The notes: generated by a model not told the origin, from the letters alone. A stretch of DNA of 64,000 nucleotides from Clostridia bacterium (GCA_017457215.1 JAFTHU010000005.1:53388-117387); one strand, 5' to 3'; positions 8,966 to 18,191 are shown, counted from the stretch's first letter. Translations and numbers: made by a program.

Positions 8966-9403
8966 ATGAAAGCGGTTGTGCAAAGAGTAAAAAATACGTC
9001 GCTGTCGGTAGACGGTGAATTGATTTCGGAAATCCCTTACGGCTTGACGGTGTTTTTGGGCGTAAAAACGGGGGATACCGAAAAAGAGGGCGCGTATATC
9101 GCTAAAAAAATTGCGGGTTTGCGTATATTTGAGGATGAAAACGGAAAAATGAATTTGTCTGTTCAAGACGTGGGCGGGGAAGTGCTGTTGGTTTCTCAAT
9201 TTACTTTATACGGCGACGCTTCGCACGGAAACAGACCAAGCTTTACGGCGGCAGCCCGCCCTGAAATTGCCCAACCGTTATATGAATACGTTGCAAAAGA
9301 ATTGTCCTCATACGGCGTTACCGTCAAAAAAGGTGTATTCGGGGCGGATATGAAGATAACGCAATTTAACGACGGACCCGTTACTATTTTACTCGAAAAC
9401 TGA
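8966..9403 (+). CDS. dtd: D-aminoacyl-tRNA deacylase
   Basis: Hydrolyses D-amino acids wrongly attached to tRNA (and Gly-tRNA-Ala). 145 aa, full family length. The signature pieces MKAVVQRV at the start, LLVSQFTLYGDASHGNRPSF in the middle and the C-terminal NDGPVTILLEN (equivalent of the NxGPVT motif) are all present. ATG with GAGGTG upstream. Followed by a rho-independent terminator at 9427. Confidence 0.97.
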   Translation: MKAVVQRVKNTSLSVDGELISEIPYGLTVFLGVKTGDTEKEGAYIAKKIAGLRIFEDENGKMNLSVQDVGGEVLLVSQFTLYGDASHGNRPSFTAAARPEIAQPLYEYVAKELSSYGVTVKKGVFGADMKITQFNDGPVTILLEN

Positions 9404-9426
9404 TTCTTGGATATTTTTAAATGCTG

Positions 9427-9462
9427 CGCAGAAGAAAGAAATTTATTCTTCTGCGTTTTTTT
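9427..9462 (+). terminator. Terminator after dtd
   Basis: CGCAGAAGAA (9427-9436) pairs perfectly with TTCTTCTGCG (9446-9455), followed by seven T. Confidence 0.88.
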
Positions 9463-9583
9463 GGCTTTCCGTGAGGATAGAAGTTATTTCTTTTTTGTGT
9501 GGAAAAACGAAAAATGTTTTTATTTACAAGCGATAAAACCCTGAAAACAAAAGGGATAGAGCAAATTCTATTGTGAGTAGAAT

Positions 9584-9615
9584 GCCTCTCTACTGTGGGT
9601 AGAGAGGCGTTTTTT
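9584..9615 (+). terminator. Second terminator-like hairpin in the dtd-GT8 gap
   Basis: GCCTCTCTAC (9584-9593) pairs with GTAGAGAGGC (9599-9608), and six T follow at 9610-9615. It may be a backup terminator or the end of a short unrecognised transcript. Confidence 0.75.
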
Positions 9616-9665
9616 GTTGGTAGAGTGTGTTTTTTATGGGTAGAGGGAAAACATGGAAAAAAGGG

Positions 9666-9694
9666 TTGAAGTTTGGAAAAAAATGAGATAGAAT
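9666..9694 (+). promoter_or_regulatory. Promoter of the GT8-PlsC-CrtO-like cluster
   Basis: TTGAAG (9666-9671), 17-bp spacer, TAGAAT (9689-9694). It starts an independent unit after two terminators and leaves a leader of about 115 bases. Confidence 0.7.
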
Positions 9695-9816
9695 AAAAAT
9701 GTAAATCGGCAAAGGAACGTTTAGAAGCGCGAACGCTGTAATTGCTTAGTGCGTTACGGGGGTGCGGCATTATTAAAACGGTTGGTCGAAAATATCGGTA
9801 ATTACGGAGAAAAAAG

Positions 9817-10890
9817 ATGGAACAAACGCAAATGAAACCTGCACGCCGCGGCTGGAATGAGGCGAACGTAGAAATTAAGACGCCCGCCAAAGCAGACAGA
9901 GGCGCGTCGAAAGCGCTCGAAAATAAACAGGGCGTAAAAAAAGAGAAGAAAGGAATCATTCCCATTTTCTTTGCGACGGATAACAATTATTTGCCTTTTT
10001 TATCGATTACGTTGGAATCGCTTTGGGAAAATTCTTCAAGGGAATACGATTACGAGATGTACGTGTTGCATTCGGGGATTCGTGAAGATTACCAAGAAAA
10101 GATTTTGCGTTATAACGAAAAAGAGGGTTTGCACATCTCGTTTGTAGACGTAACTGAGCGTTTGAAGCCTATTTTGGAACATCTTCACATGCGCGATTAC
10201 TATACGGCTACTACGTATTTCAGAGTGTTTATTGCAGGTATGTTCCCGCAATACGACAAGGCTTTGTATCTCGATTGCGATACCGTCATTCTCGGGGATA
10301 TCAGCGAATTGTACAATTACGATTTGGGAAATAATTTGCTTGGCGGAGCGCCTTGCGAAGGGGTAAACAGCTTTGACGTCTATAAACGTTACGTAACGGA
10401 GGTGGACGGTTTGAATCCCGATTACTTCTTTAACGCAGGCGTGATTTTGATGAACCTCAAAGCTTTCCGTGAAGAGGGGTTCTACGAACAGTTTGCCGAC
10501 CTGTTGAAAAAATATAAGTTTTCGGTGATTCAAGACGAAGATTATCTCAACGTAATTTGTCAGGACAGAGTTTTGCGCTTGCCCCGTGCTTGGAATAAAA
10601 CACCCGTCGGGCCGGATAAACTTTCCCGCGAAGAGTTGCGGCTCGTGCACTACATCATGACGTGGAAGCCTTGGCATTACGACGATATTCCCTACCAAGA
10701 ATATTTTTGGGAATATGCGGAGAAAACGGAATTTTACGAAGAGATTAAAGGATTGAAAGACGCTTTTACCGTTGCGGATATGGAAAAAGATAAGCAAGGG
10801 GAAGAGAGTTTGAAAGCGTTGGCGCAAAGTGAAATCAACCGCGCGGACGGATATTTTAAAAGTTACGGAAAATTATTCGGTAGAGTATAA
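9817..10890 (+). CDS. Glycosyltransferase family 8 protein
   Basis: The 357-aa protein has a basic, probably flexible 45-residue N-terminus. The GT-A fold of family 8 follows: IPIFFATDNNYLPFLSITLES, the DxD-type metal site in ALYLDCDTVILGD, FFNAGVILMNL and DEDYLNVI, and the C-terminal HY...KPW region typical of LgtC-like retaining galactosyl- or glucosyltransferases. No signal peptide is visible, so it acts on a cytoplasmic or membrane-face acceptor. First gene of a three-gene unit with an acyltransferase and a CrtO-like protein, which suggests a glycolipid or envelope glycan. The substrate cannot be told from sequence. Confidence 0.9.
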   Translation: MEQTQMKPARRGWNEANVEIKTPAKADRGASKALENKQGVKKEKKGIIPIFFATDNNYLPFLSITLESLWENSSREYDYEMYVLHSGIREDYQEKILRYNEKEGLHISFVDVTERLKPILEHLHMRDYYTATTYFRVFIAGMFPQYDKALYLDCDTVILGDISELYNYDLGNNLLGGAPCEGVNSFDVYKRYVTEVDGLNPDYFFNAGVILMNLKAFREEGFYEQFADLLKKYKFSVIQDEDYLNVICQDRVLRLPRAWNKTPVGPDKLSREELRLVHYIMTWKPWHYDDIPYQEYFWEYAEKTEFYEEIKGLKDAFTVADMEKDKQGEESLKALAQSEINRADGYFKSYGKLFGRV

Positions 10891-10964
10891 ATAAGAAAAA
10901 CGCCGTCCGCGAAACCGCGGGCGGTTCAAGCGTTATAAATAGCGTTATAAACAAGGAGAAAACT

Positions 10965-11831
10965 ATGGACGAAACGAAAATTGCGCCAGACCGTTTAGAA
11001 GTGTTGGCGCGGATTCGAGAATACGAACAAGCAGGGCGCTTTGACGAGGACGTGGAAAACGACCCCGAAGCCCCCGAACTCACCCCCGACAAGGTGGATT
11101 ATCTGTGCAAAAAACTTTCCAGTAAACTTGGCAGGAAAATAGCAAATTTTCTTGCCGACCACTATTTTTTGAAGCTCATCAAAAAGAATATTTTGGTGAT
11201 AGACGGCGTAACGGGTGCGGAATATTTAGAAGAAGGATTGAAAAACGGCGCAATTATCACTTGCAATCATTTTCATGCGTTTGATAATTACGTAGTTTTC
11301 CATTGCATTCGCAAGTACCTGCCGAAAAAATATCTTTACAAGATTATTCGCGAGGGAAATTACACAAATTTCCCCGGTTTATACGGTTTTTTCTTTCGTC
11401 ATTGCAACACGTTGCCGTTGTCTAGCAATCGCCGCACTATGATTAATTTCATGTCGGCAACGAATACGCTTTTGACCAACGGCGAAACCATTTTGATTTA
11501 TCCCGAACAGGGAATGTGGTGGAATTACCGCAAACCCCGTCCTTTTAAGGTGGGCGGTTTTAAAATGGCATACCGCGCGGGCGTGCCCGTCGTTCCCACG
11601 TTTATTACCATGACCGATGACGAACGTTTGGGCGCGGACGGCTATCCGATTCAGCGTTTCACTTTCCACGTTATGCCCCCGATTTATCCCGATAAAACGC
11701 TTGGGGAAAAACTCGGCGCGGAAAAAATGAAAGAGGAAGCGTATGCGCTTTGTAAGGCGAAATACGAAGAAGTTTATGGGATTCCGCTTGTGTACGGAGA
11801 AGAAACGCAGGCTAAAGAGGAGGAAGTATGA
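10965..11831 (+). CDS. 1-acyl-glycerol-3-phosphate acyltransferase-like protein (PlsC family)
   Basis: The 288-aa protein has the acyltransferase motifs. The HX4D catalytic pair lies in NHFHAFDN, the substrate-binding stretch is YPEQGMWWNYRKPRPFKVGGFKMA, and the hydrophobic GVPVVPTFI motif follows. A charged 60-residue N-terminal extension precedes the domain. It would transfer an acyl chain to a lysolipid or related acceptor at the membrane. AAGGAG RBS and ATG. Its end overlaps the next gene by four bases (ATGA), indicating coupled translation with the CrtO-like gene. Confidence 0.88.
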   Translation: MDETKIAPDRLEVLARIREYEQAGRFDEDVENDPEAPELTPDKVDYLCKKLSSKLGRKIANFLADHYFLKLIKKNILVIDGVTGAEYLEEGLKNGAIITCNHFHAFDNYVVFHCIRKYLPKKYLYKIIREGNYTNFPGLYGFFFRHCNTLPLSSNRRTMINFMSATNTLLTNGETILIYPEQGMWWNYRKPRPFKVGGFKMAYRAGVPVVPTFITMTDDERLGADGYPIQRFTFHVMPPIYPDKTLGEKLGAEKMKEEAYALCKAKYEEVYGIPLVYGEETQAKEEEV

Positions 11832-12493
11832 TTTTGTATTTATCAATTATTGCAATTTGCGTTGTGATTATCACAACGATACTGTTCTTTATCTTTTCGG
11901 TAAGTTTTTTCTATATCTTGGGGTTTGCGACCTTGGCAGCGGTTTTGGTGATCGTGGTGGACGCTTTGGTTGCTACCGTGTGCCGATTGTTGCCTGAAAA
12001 ATTTGCAAACCATGAGAGTAAAGTTTACACTGTTTCTGCAAAGGAAAAGAATTTTTACGAGAAATTAAAAATTAGAAGATGGAAAGACAAAGTGCCTGAA
12101 ATAGGGCATTTCACGGGCTTTCGTAAAAACAAAATAGCCGATCCGAAAAGTGTAGAGTATCTTGACCGTTTCCTTTTGGAAGCGTGCTATGGCGAATTGG
12201 GACATTTTTGGATATTGTTCTTCGGTTTTTCTATTTTGTTGCTCGGTTTTATTCCTGCCTTCCCTTCGATGGGGTTGTGGTTTGCGATATCTGTTCCCGT
12301 AGCAATCATTAATATTTTCTTAAATTTACCCTCGCTGTTTATTTTGCGCTATAATTCCTATAAATTAGAAGTTTTGCGGAAGAGCAATATTAAAAAGCAA
12401 CAACGTGCGAAAGCGGATCAAGAACAAATGATTTTGCCCGAGAGCGCGATTACGGAGGTTATGCGCGAGGTGGCGGTTGCGGAAGGTGCTTAA
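11828..12493 (+). CDS. Membrane protein resembling CrtO-type glycosyl-carotenoid acyltransferases
   Basis: The 221-aa protein has about four transmembrane helices, two near the N-terminus (residues 3-57) and two near 115-175. Between them is RRWKDKVPEIGHFTG, and after the last helix LFILRYNSYKLEVLR. A Lys-Trp-Lys-Asp...Pro-Glu motif and an Arg-Tyr-Asn motif of this kind are what I associate with the glycosyl-4,4'-diaponeurosporenoate acyltransferase (CrtO) family. No carotenoid genes are present here, so a general role as a lipid or glycolipid acyltransferase beside the GT8 and PlsC genes is more likely. The family call is from memory of the motifs and is moderate. Confidence 0.6.
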   Translation: MILYLSIIAICVVIITTILFFIFSVSFFYILGFATLAAVLVIVVDALVATVCRLLPEKFANHESKVYTVSAKEKNFYEKLKIRRWKDKVPEIGHFTGFRKNKIADPKSVEYLDRFLLEACYGELGHFWILFFGFSILLLGFIPAFPSMGLWFAISVPVAIINIFLNLPSLFILRYNSYKLEVLRKSNIKKQQRAKADQEQMILPESAITEVMREVAVAEGA

Positions 12494-12576
12494 AGGAAAA
12501 AATCTGTTTAAACGCGACCCGTATGCCTACCTTTTGAAAAAAATGCATATATAAACTGAATAAAATGAAAGAGCAA

Positions 12577-12616
12577 AAATACGCCGCAGAATAAAACACG
12601 GCGTATTTTTTGTTTT
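12577..12616 (+). terminator. Terminator of the GT8-PlsC-CrtO-like cluster
   Basis: AATACGCCG (12578-12586) pairs with CGGCGTATT (12599-12607), followed by TTTTGTTTTTTT. Confidence 0.88.
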
Positions 12617-12674
12617 TTTATAAAAAAATTATAAAAAATTTCGTAAAAAAAGAGGAAATAAAAAATTTTTGTCG

Positions 12675-12698
12675 AATATATTATTATAATAATATATT
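12675..12698 (+). promoter_or_regulatory. Perfect 24-bp AT-only palindrome upstream of the dgt-dnaG-rpoD operon
   Basis: The half site AATATATTATTA (12675-12686) is followed without a gap by its exact reverse complement (12687-12698). It lies about 50 bases before the dgt start, inside the expected promoter area, so it could be an operator. Low-complexity AT composition makes chance symmetry plausible. Confidence 0.4.
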
Positions 12699-12745
12699 TT
12701 TGGGTATAAATATAGGGTAAAAGATAAAGAAAGGGGGAAACCGCA

Positions 12746-13774
12746 ATGAACGGAAAAGAATATTCAACGGTGCGCGAAAGAGTATGCGCGCAGGAAGAAT
12801 TGTTTTTATCGCCTTACGCAAAACGCTCGGCGGAAACGCAAGGCAGAGCGAGAGAAGAAACGCGTTGCGGCTTCCGCACAGATTTTCAGCGGGATCGAGA
12901 TCGTATTATTTACAGTAATTCTTTCAAACGGTTAAAGAATAAAACGCAGGTGTTTTTTGCACCGGAGGGCGACCATTATATTACTCGTTTGACGCACACG
13001 TTGGACGTATCCCAAATTGCCCGTTCCCTTGCCCGTTCCCTTTCCTTGAACGAGGACTTGGCGGAAGCGATTGCGCTGGGGCATGATTTAGGGCATACGC
13101 CGTTCGGGCACGTGGGCGAACGTGTTTTGGCAAAGCTTTCCAGCTGCGGCTTTTTGCATAATGAACAATCTCTTCGCGTGGTGGACGTTATCGAAAAAGG
13201 TGGGAGAGGTTTAAATCTTACCCAGGAAGTACGGGACGGCATTTTAAACCATAAGAGTTCTGGAAAACCCGCCACGTTAGAGGGGGAAGCGGTATCCCTT
13301 GCTGACCGTATCGCGTATATCAATCACGATATCGAAGACGCAATCCGCGCGGGAATTTTAAAGGTGGAAGATTTACCGCAAGGCGCGGTATCGCTTTTGG
13401 GAAGAGCGACGAAAGAAAGGATTAATACGGCGATTGCGGATATTTACGCCACGTCGCTGGGAAAACCTTACGTACGTATGTCCAAAGAAATTATGGATGC
13501 GACGAACGAACTTCGTTCCTTTATGTTTGAACGGGTATATGAAGTCGCAAACAAATCGATTCAAGAACGTTCAGAACGTATGCTTACGCAGTTATTCGAA
13601 TATTTTATGAAACATGCGGAACGGCTGCCCCAGCCTTATTTACAACTCTTGGATAAAGACGAAAAAGAAAGAGTGGTATGCGATTATTTGTCGGGAATGA
13701 CAGATCGTTACGCAATCAGTGTGTTCGAAGGGCTGTTTATTCCCGCAACGTTTTCCATAGGAGGTGTAACGTGA
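12746..13774 (+). CDS. dgt: dGTPase-like HD-domain triphosphohydrolase
   Basis: The 342-aa protein belongs to the short (type 2) deoxyguanosinetriphosphate triphosphohydrolase-like family, which removes triphosphate from dNTPs. Metal-binding HD residues are in HTLDVSQIARSLAR and GHDLGHTPFGHVGE, with a later NHDIEDAIRAG aspartate. The N-terminal CGFRTDFQRDRDRI and FKRLKNKTQVF stretches are also family marks. AAGGGGG before the ATG. It overlaps dnaG by four bases, giving dgt-dnaG-rpoD, a known clostridial version of the macromolecular synthesis operon. Confidence 0.95.
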   Translation: MNGKEYSTVRERVCAQEELFLSPYAKRSAETQGRAREETRCGFRTDFQRDRDRIIYSNSFKRLKNKTQVFFAPEGDHYITRLTHTLDVSQIARSLARSLSLNEDLAEAIALGHDLGHTPFGHVGERVLAKLSSCGFLHNEQSLRVVDVIEKGGRGLNLTQEVRDGILNHKSSGKPATLEGEAVSLADRIAYINHDIEDAIRAGILKVEDLPQGAVSLLGRATKERINTAIADIYATSLGKPYVRMSKEIMDATNELRSFMFERVYEVANKSIQERSERMLTQLFEYFMKHAERLPQPYLQLLDKDEKERVVCDYLSGMTDRYAISVFEGLFIPATFSIGGVT

Positions 13775-15579
13775 GCAATGTAAAAGGAATAGACGCCGAA
13801 TTCATACGGACGCTAAAACAAAAAAACGATATTATCGAAGTGTTACGCGGTTACGTTGCCTTGGATAGAAAGGGCGGAAATTATTGGGCTTGTTGTCCTT
13901 TTCATCACGAAAAAACGCCGTCTTTTGCCGTTAACGAGGGGGATCAGTTTTATCACTGCTTCGGTTGCGGCGTTTCGGGGGACGTAGTGCGCTTCGTGCA
14001 AGAAATTGAAAATACTGATTTTATAGGCGCGGTAAGAATTTTGGCGGCGCGCGCAAAGATGACCGTACCCGAGGGGGACTTTGATTCCGAAGAAGCGGCA
14101 AAGAAACGAAAGAAACGGGACGCCGTAGTAAAGATAACGCGGGACGCTGCTCGATTCTATTTGTCGAATCTTTACAGCGGCGACGAACGAGCGGATAAGT
14201 ATTTGCAATACATTGCAAGCAGAGGATTATCCCCTACCACGGTGAAAAAATTTGGTTTGGGCGCTTCGCTTGATTATAATTCCCTGCCGCAATATTTGCT
14301 CTCGCAAGGATACTCGCGGGAAGATTTACTGGATAGCGGCGTGGTGGCGGTCAGCGAAAAAAGCGGGCGGTTATACGACGCGCAAGGCGAGAGGCTTGTT
14401 TTTCCGATTATCAACGCATTCGACGAAGTGGTTGGTTTTAGCGGCAGGAAATTGGAAAAGGTGAAATTCGGCAAATACAAAAACACGTCGAATACTTTGC
14501 TTTTTGATAAGAGTAAAACGCTGTATAATATCAATCTATTGAAAAAACTCAAACGGGAACAGCCCATTCAAGAAGTGATTTTCGTGGAAGGGCAAATGGA
14601 CGCGATCACCTTGTATCAAGCGGGATTTAAAAACGTCGTTGCGACCATGGGTACGGCGTTGACCAAAGAACACGCGCGGCTTGCCAAGCGCTATACGGAC
14701 AAAATCCTCATCAGTTACGACGGGGATTTTGCAGGACAGAAAGCGGACGTGCGGAGTTTGGAAATTTTAAAAGAATCTGGGTTGGACGTGCGCGTTGTAC
14801 CCATTCCAGAGGGGAAAGACCCCGATGAAGTAGCGAAAGAGAGCGCCGAGGCGTATCAGAAATGTTTGGACGCTGCGATGCCCGTTATCGATTACCGCTT
14901 GCATGCGTTAGAGCGCGGTTACAATTTGAACCGTACCGAAGATAAACGTCGCTTCGTATCCGAAGCCTTGAAGATTGTGAAAGAGGCGGAAAGTGAAAGC
15001 GTGCGGGAAGAACTTTTGAAAAAATTACGGGATAAGACGGGCATTACCTATCACGCCTTGGAACGGGATTTACAAAATTTGAAAACGGATGGCGGTGCGA
15101 CAGAGCCTGTACCCATACAGGAAAAGTTGGCAGAGGTAGCTTCGGGAACGGATAAAAAGCAAAAGGCATTGCGATTTATCTTGGCGGCAAAACTCTTTTC
15201 CGCTCCGTATGCAAAATCGTTAGCGGTGGCAGAACTGCCCTTGCATAATGAAACGCATATCGTTATCGCGCAATATATAGCGGAGCAGGAAACGAAGAAC
15301 GAGCGGGTGCGTCCGAGTGAATTATTTGAATTGCTGGATGAAAATTGCGCCGAATTTAACGCGATACTCGATTTAAATTACGGGGACAAGCTTTCGGGCG
15401 AAGTAGCGGAGCGATTTTTCGCAGATAGCGTTAAGACGGTGAAGTTGGAGGCGATAGAAGAAAAAATCGCCGCTTGCAACGCCGAATACGCGAAAGAAAG
15501 GGACGATGCGAAAAGGAAAGAAATTGCAAAAACGCTTGGCGAACTAATCCAAAAACGCAATCGCATCAAAAAAGAATAA
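13771..15579 (+). CDS. dnaG: DNA primase
   Basis: Synthesises RNA primers at the replication fork. I set the start at GTG 13771 (602 aa) because AGGAGGT sits 6 bases upstream and the protein then begins in the family's usual place; a longer frame to 13678 adds 31 residues inside dgt. The CHC2 zinc finger is visible in CPFHHEKTPSF with FYHCFGCG. The Toprim core holds FVEGQMDAITLYQAGF and ISYDGDFAGQKA. The C-terminal helicase-interaction region is poorly conserved, as usual. GTGA overlap with dgt; rpoD follows after 56 bases. Confidence 0.97.
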   Translation: MSNVKGIDAEFIRTLKQKNDIIEVLRGYVALDRKGGNYWACCPFHHEKTPSFAVNEGDQFYHCFGCGVSGDVVRFVQEIENTDFIGAVRILAARAKMTVPEGDFDSEEAAKKRKKRDAVVKITRDAARFYLSNLYSGDERADKYLQYIASRGLSPTTVKKFGLGASLDYNSLPQYLLSQGYSREDLLDSGVVAVSEKSGRLYDAQGERLVFPIINAFDEVVGFSGRKLEKVKFGKYKNTSNTLLFDKSKTLYNINLLKKLKREQPIQEVIFVEGQMDAITLYQAGFKNVVATMGTALTKEHARLAKRYTDKILISYDGDFAGQKADVRSLEILKESGLDVRVVPIPEGKDPDEVAKESAEAYQKCLDAAMPVIDYRLHALERGYNLNRTEDKRRFVSEALKIVKEAESESVREELLKKLRDKTGITYHALERDLQNLKTDGGATEPVPIQEKLAEVASGTDKKQKALRFILAAKLFSAPYAKSLAVAELPLHNETHIVIAQYIAEQETKNERVRPSELFELLDENCAEFNAILDLNYGDKLSGEVAERFFADSVKTVKLEAIEEKIAACNAEYAKERDDAKRKEIAKTLGELIQKRNRIKKE

Positions 15580-15635
15580 ATAAGCAAAAGCAGAAAAATA
15601 AAAAAGAATTGTTTATATAAACGGAGGATAAAAAG

Positions 15636-16691
15636 GTGAATATATCCGAGCAAAAACTTAATGAAATTATAACAGGCATCATCAGCAACTACGGCAAGAA
15701 AGGGAGTATTTCTACCAACGCACTTTGCGATATCGTGGAAAAATACGACACGGACGCAAGCCAAATGGATATTGTATACAAATCGTTAAGCGAAGCGGGT
15801 ATCCAAGTCGTGGACGAGGATCAGCGGGATCGGGAACTCTTTGAACAAGCGCTTTCCGATATCGGTTTGGACGACCCCGTAAAAATGTATTTGAAAGATA
15901 TCGGCAGAGTGCCCTTGCTTTCGGCTGATGAGGAAGTAGAGCTTGCCAAGCGTATGCAAGAAAATGACGAGGCTGCAAAAAAACGTCTTTCGGAAGCAAA
16001 CCTTCGTTTGGTGGTTTCCATTGCAAAACGCTACGTGGGGCGCGGAATGCTCTTTTTAGATTTGATTCAAGAGGGCAACCTCGGTTTGATGAAAGCGGTG
16101 GAAAAATTCGATTATCAAAAGGGATTTAAATTTTCTACGTACGCAACGTGGTGGATTCGTCAATCGATTACGCGCGCCATTGCCGACCAAGCGAGAACGA
16201 TTCGTATTCCCGTGCATATGGTGGAAACGATAAACAAATTGACGAGAGTACAACGCGTGCTGTTGCAAGAACTCGGCAGAGAACCTTTGCCTGCGGAAAT
16301 CGCGGAAAAGATGGGCGTTACGGAAGAGCGTGTGCGTGAAATTCAAAAAATCGCGCAAGACCCCGTATCCTTGGAAACGCCGATTGGGGAAGAGGAAGAC
16401 AGCCACTTGGGTGATTTCATCGAAGATGAAAAGACGACGACGCCGAGCGATTCGGTTGCGTTTACGATGCTCAAAGAACAGCTTTTGGGGGTTTTGGATA
16501 CGTTGACGCCTCGCGAAGAAAAGGTGCTTCGTTTGCGCTACGGTATCGACGACGGAAAGCCCAGAACGTTGGAAGAAGTAGGCAGAGAATTCAACGTTAC
16601 CCGTGAACGTATCCGTCAGATTGAAGCGAAAGCGCTTCGTAAACTCCGTCATCCCTCGCGCAGTAAAAAACTGAAAGACTTTTTAGAATAA
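15636..16691 (+). CDS. rpoD: Primary RNA polymerase sigma factor (sigma-A / RpoD)
   Basis: Housekeeping sigma factor, 351 aa, compact as in many Firmicutes. Region 1.1 is at residues 1-65. Region 1.2/2 has [35 protein letters not shown] and the DNA-melting [20 protein letters not shown]. Region 3 and region 4.2 ([19 protein letters not shown]) complete the protein. GTG start with GGAGGA 7 bases upstream. Its presence agrees with the TTGACA-17-TATAAT promoters found across the window. Confidence 0.98.
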   Translation: MNISEQKLNEIITGIISNYGKKGSISTNALCDIVEKYDTDASQMDIVYKSLSEAGIQVVDEDQRDRELFEQALSDIGLDDPVKMYLKDIGRVPLLSADEEVELAKRMQENDEAAKKRLSEANLRLVVSIAKRYVGRGMLFLDLIQEGNLGLMKAVEKFDYQKGFKFSTYATWWIRQSITRAIADQARTIRIPVHMVETINKLTRVQRVLLQELGREPLPAEIAEKMGVTEERVREIQKIAQDPVSLETPIGEEEDSHLGDFIEDEKTTTPSDSVAFTMLKEQLLGVLDTLTPREEKVLRLRYGIDDGKPRTLEEVGREFNVTRERIRQIEAKALRKLRHPSRSKKLKDFLE

Positions 16692-16700
16692 GCGTTGAAA

Positions 16701-17378
16701 ATGAGTTACGGAAAGCGTATTGATACGCTGTGTTCACTTTTGGTGGCGGCGGACACGTTTGCGGACGTGGGCTGCGACCATGGGTATTGCAGCGAATATA
16801 TGTTAAAAAACGGCTTGTGCGCACAGGTAATTTTGTCGGATATTAGTAAGGGTAGTCTTGAAAAGGCGAAACGTTTGCTTGTTCCGTATATTCGAAAGGG
16901 TATGGCGATACCCGTTCTTGGCGACGGCTTTAAAGGCGTACCTCGGGATACAGAGGAAGTATTGATTGCGGGAATGGGCGGCAGTGAAATCATTTCGATA
17001 TTATCGGACGAACGTTACGGCTTTATCCCCAAACGCTTCGTTTTTCAGCCGATGCACGATTCGGAAAAACTGCGTCGGTATTTGGTAGAAAACGGTGGGT
17101 ATATCGAACGGGATTTTACTTTTGAAGACGGCAAATTTTACGACGTTTTGGTTGGCGGTGTAGGCAACGGGCAAGCGCAAACGTATACGGACGCCGAGTA
17201 TGAATTCGGAAAAGAAAATCTGGCTCGAATGCCGCAGGCGTTTATAAAACGGACGGAAAAACTGATAAAAAACGTGCAAAAGTATTTAGAAGAGCCAAAT
17301 TTACAGTTGTCGAGTCGGACGGAATTGGAAAAGAAATTACAACGTTTACAAGGGGTGTTGTGCGGTGAGGTTAAGTGA
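16701..17378 (+). CDS. trmK: tRNA (adenine(22)-N1)-methyltransferase TrmK
   Basis: SAM-dependent methyltransferase that makes m1A at position 22 of tRNA. The N-terminal Rossmann motif FADVGCDHGYCSEYML and the later DGFKGVP...IAGMGGSEI match the TrmK/YqfN family. The C-terminal helical part (about 150-225) is the second domain. No good ribosome site is visible, so the start is uncertain: ATG 16701 is used, but TTG 16695 is in frame, and translation may be coupled to rpoD, which ends 9 bases earlier. The rpoD-trmK-Nif3 order is standard in Firmicutes. Confidence 0.93.
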   Translation: MSYGKRIDTLCSLLVAADTFADVGCDHGYCSEYMLKNGLCAQVILSDISKGSLEKAKRLLVPYIRKGMAIPVLGDGFKGVPRDTEEVLIAGMGGSEIISILSDERYGFIPKRFVFQPMHDSEKLRRYLVENGGYIERDFTFEDGKFYDVLVGGVGNGQAQTYTDAEYEFGKENLARMPQAFIKRTEKLIKNVQKYLEEPNLQLSSRTELEKKLQRLQGVLCGEVK

Positions 17379-18174
17379 AATTTATAAAATAGCGGACGAA
17401 ATTGCACCCAAACGTTTAAGCGACGAATATTGCGCGCAGTACGGCGCGTACGATAACAGCGGCGTGTTGGTCGATACGGGGGAGGAGATAACGGGCGTTG
17501 TCTTTTCGCTAGATTTAACAAATGCGGCAATTGAACGTGCGATTGCCGTTAAAGCAAATTTGATTATCTGTCATCACCCTGCTATTTATGGGAAAATTTC
17601 CGATTTACGTATCGACGATCCGCGTTTGACGGGGAGTAAAATGGTGAAATGTATCAAAGCGGGGATATCCGTCGTGGCGATGCATTTGAATTTGGATACG
17701 GTACGAGGCGGCATTGACGAATGGCTGATGCGCGGTGTCGCGTTGGCGGCGGGCGATTCGAAATTACCGAAGGCGCAAGATATGCATCCCGTTAGCCAAG
17801 GCGGTTACGGAAAAGCGTACGCTGTTCCGCAAATATCTTTATCGGAACTTGCGGAGAATATGAAAAAAATTTTTTCCACGAACCGCATTTTGGTATACGG
17901 AAATTTGGAAAATAAAATCACGCGTGTGGCAAGCTGTTGCGGCGCGGGTGCGGACGAAGAGAGTATTCTCTTTGCGAAAAAATCGGACGCAGACGTATTT
18001 ATTTCCGCTGATTTTAAACATCATTTGTTGGAATTGGCGTTGGAGAACGGTATGTCGGTAATCGTAGTTACCCACTACGCGTCCGAAAATTACGGATTTG
18101 AAAAATATTGTAAAAAAATCTGTGAGCGGTTGGAAATTCCGTGCGTATATCACACGGATAACGAATTGCTTTAA
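17365..18174 (+). CDS. Nif3-like dinuclear metal centre protein
   Basis: The 269-aa member of the NIF3/YqfO family forms ring-shaped hexamers with a two-metal site. Metal ligands are in IICHHPAIYGKI, HLNLDTVRGG and VVTHYASENYGFE. The exact reaction is unknown in the family. It lacks the PII-like insert seen in longer YqfO proteins, consistent with the short length. GTG start overlapping trmK by 14 bases. Confidence 0.92.
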   Translation: MRLSEIYKIADEIAPKRLSDEYCAQYGAYDNSGVLVDTGEEITGVVFSLDLTNAAIERAIAVKANLIICHHPAIYGKISDLRIDDPRLTGSKMVKCIKAGISVVAMHLNLDTVRGGIDEWLMRGVALAAGDSKLPKAQDMHPVSQGGYGKAYAVPQISLSELAENMKKIFSTNRILVYGNLENKITRVASCCGAGADEESILFAKKSDADVFISADFKHHLLELALENGMSVIVVTHYASENYGFEKYCKKICERLEIPCVYHTDNELL

Positions 18175-18191
18175 CAGAAAGGGAGTATATT

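Larger units (their letters stand above)
9404..9816 (+). other. 413-bp intergenic region between dtd and the GT8 gene
   Basis: It contains no gene I can support. It holds the dtd terminator, a second terminator-like hairpin (9584-9615), a degenerate repeat of GGTAGAG with a 20-21 bp period (9598-9645), the promoter at 9666-9694, and a roughly 115-base leader before the start at 9817. Confidence 0.7.

Noticed and set aside
9653-9691. 12-codon frame MEKRVEVWKKMR
   Set aside because: It overlaps the promoter boxes at 9666-9694 and lacks a ribosome site.
13678-13770. Upstream extension of dnaG by 31 codons
   Set aside because: It lies inside dgt and AGGAGGT precedes GTG 13771, so the shorter start is used.
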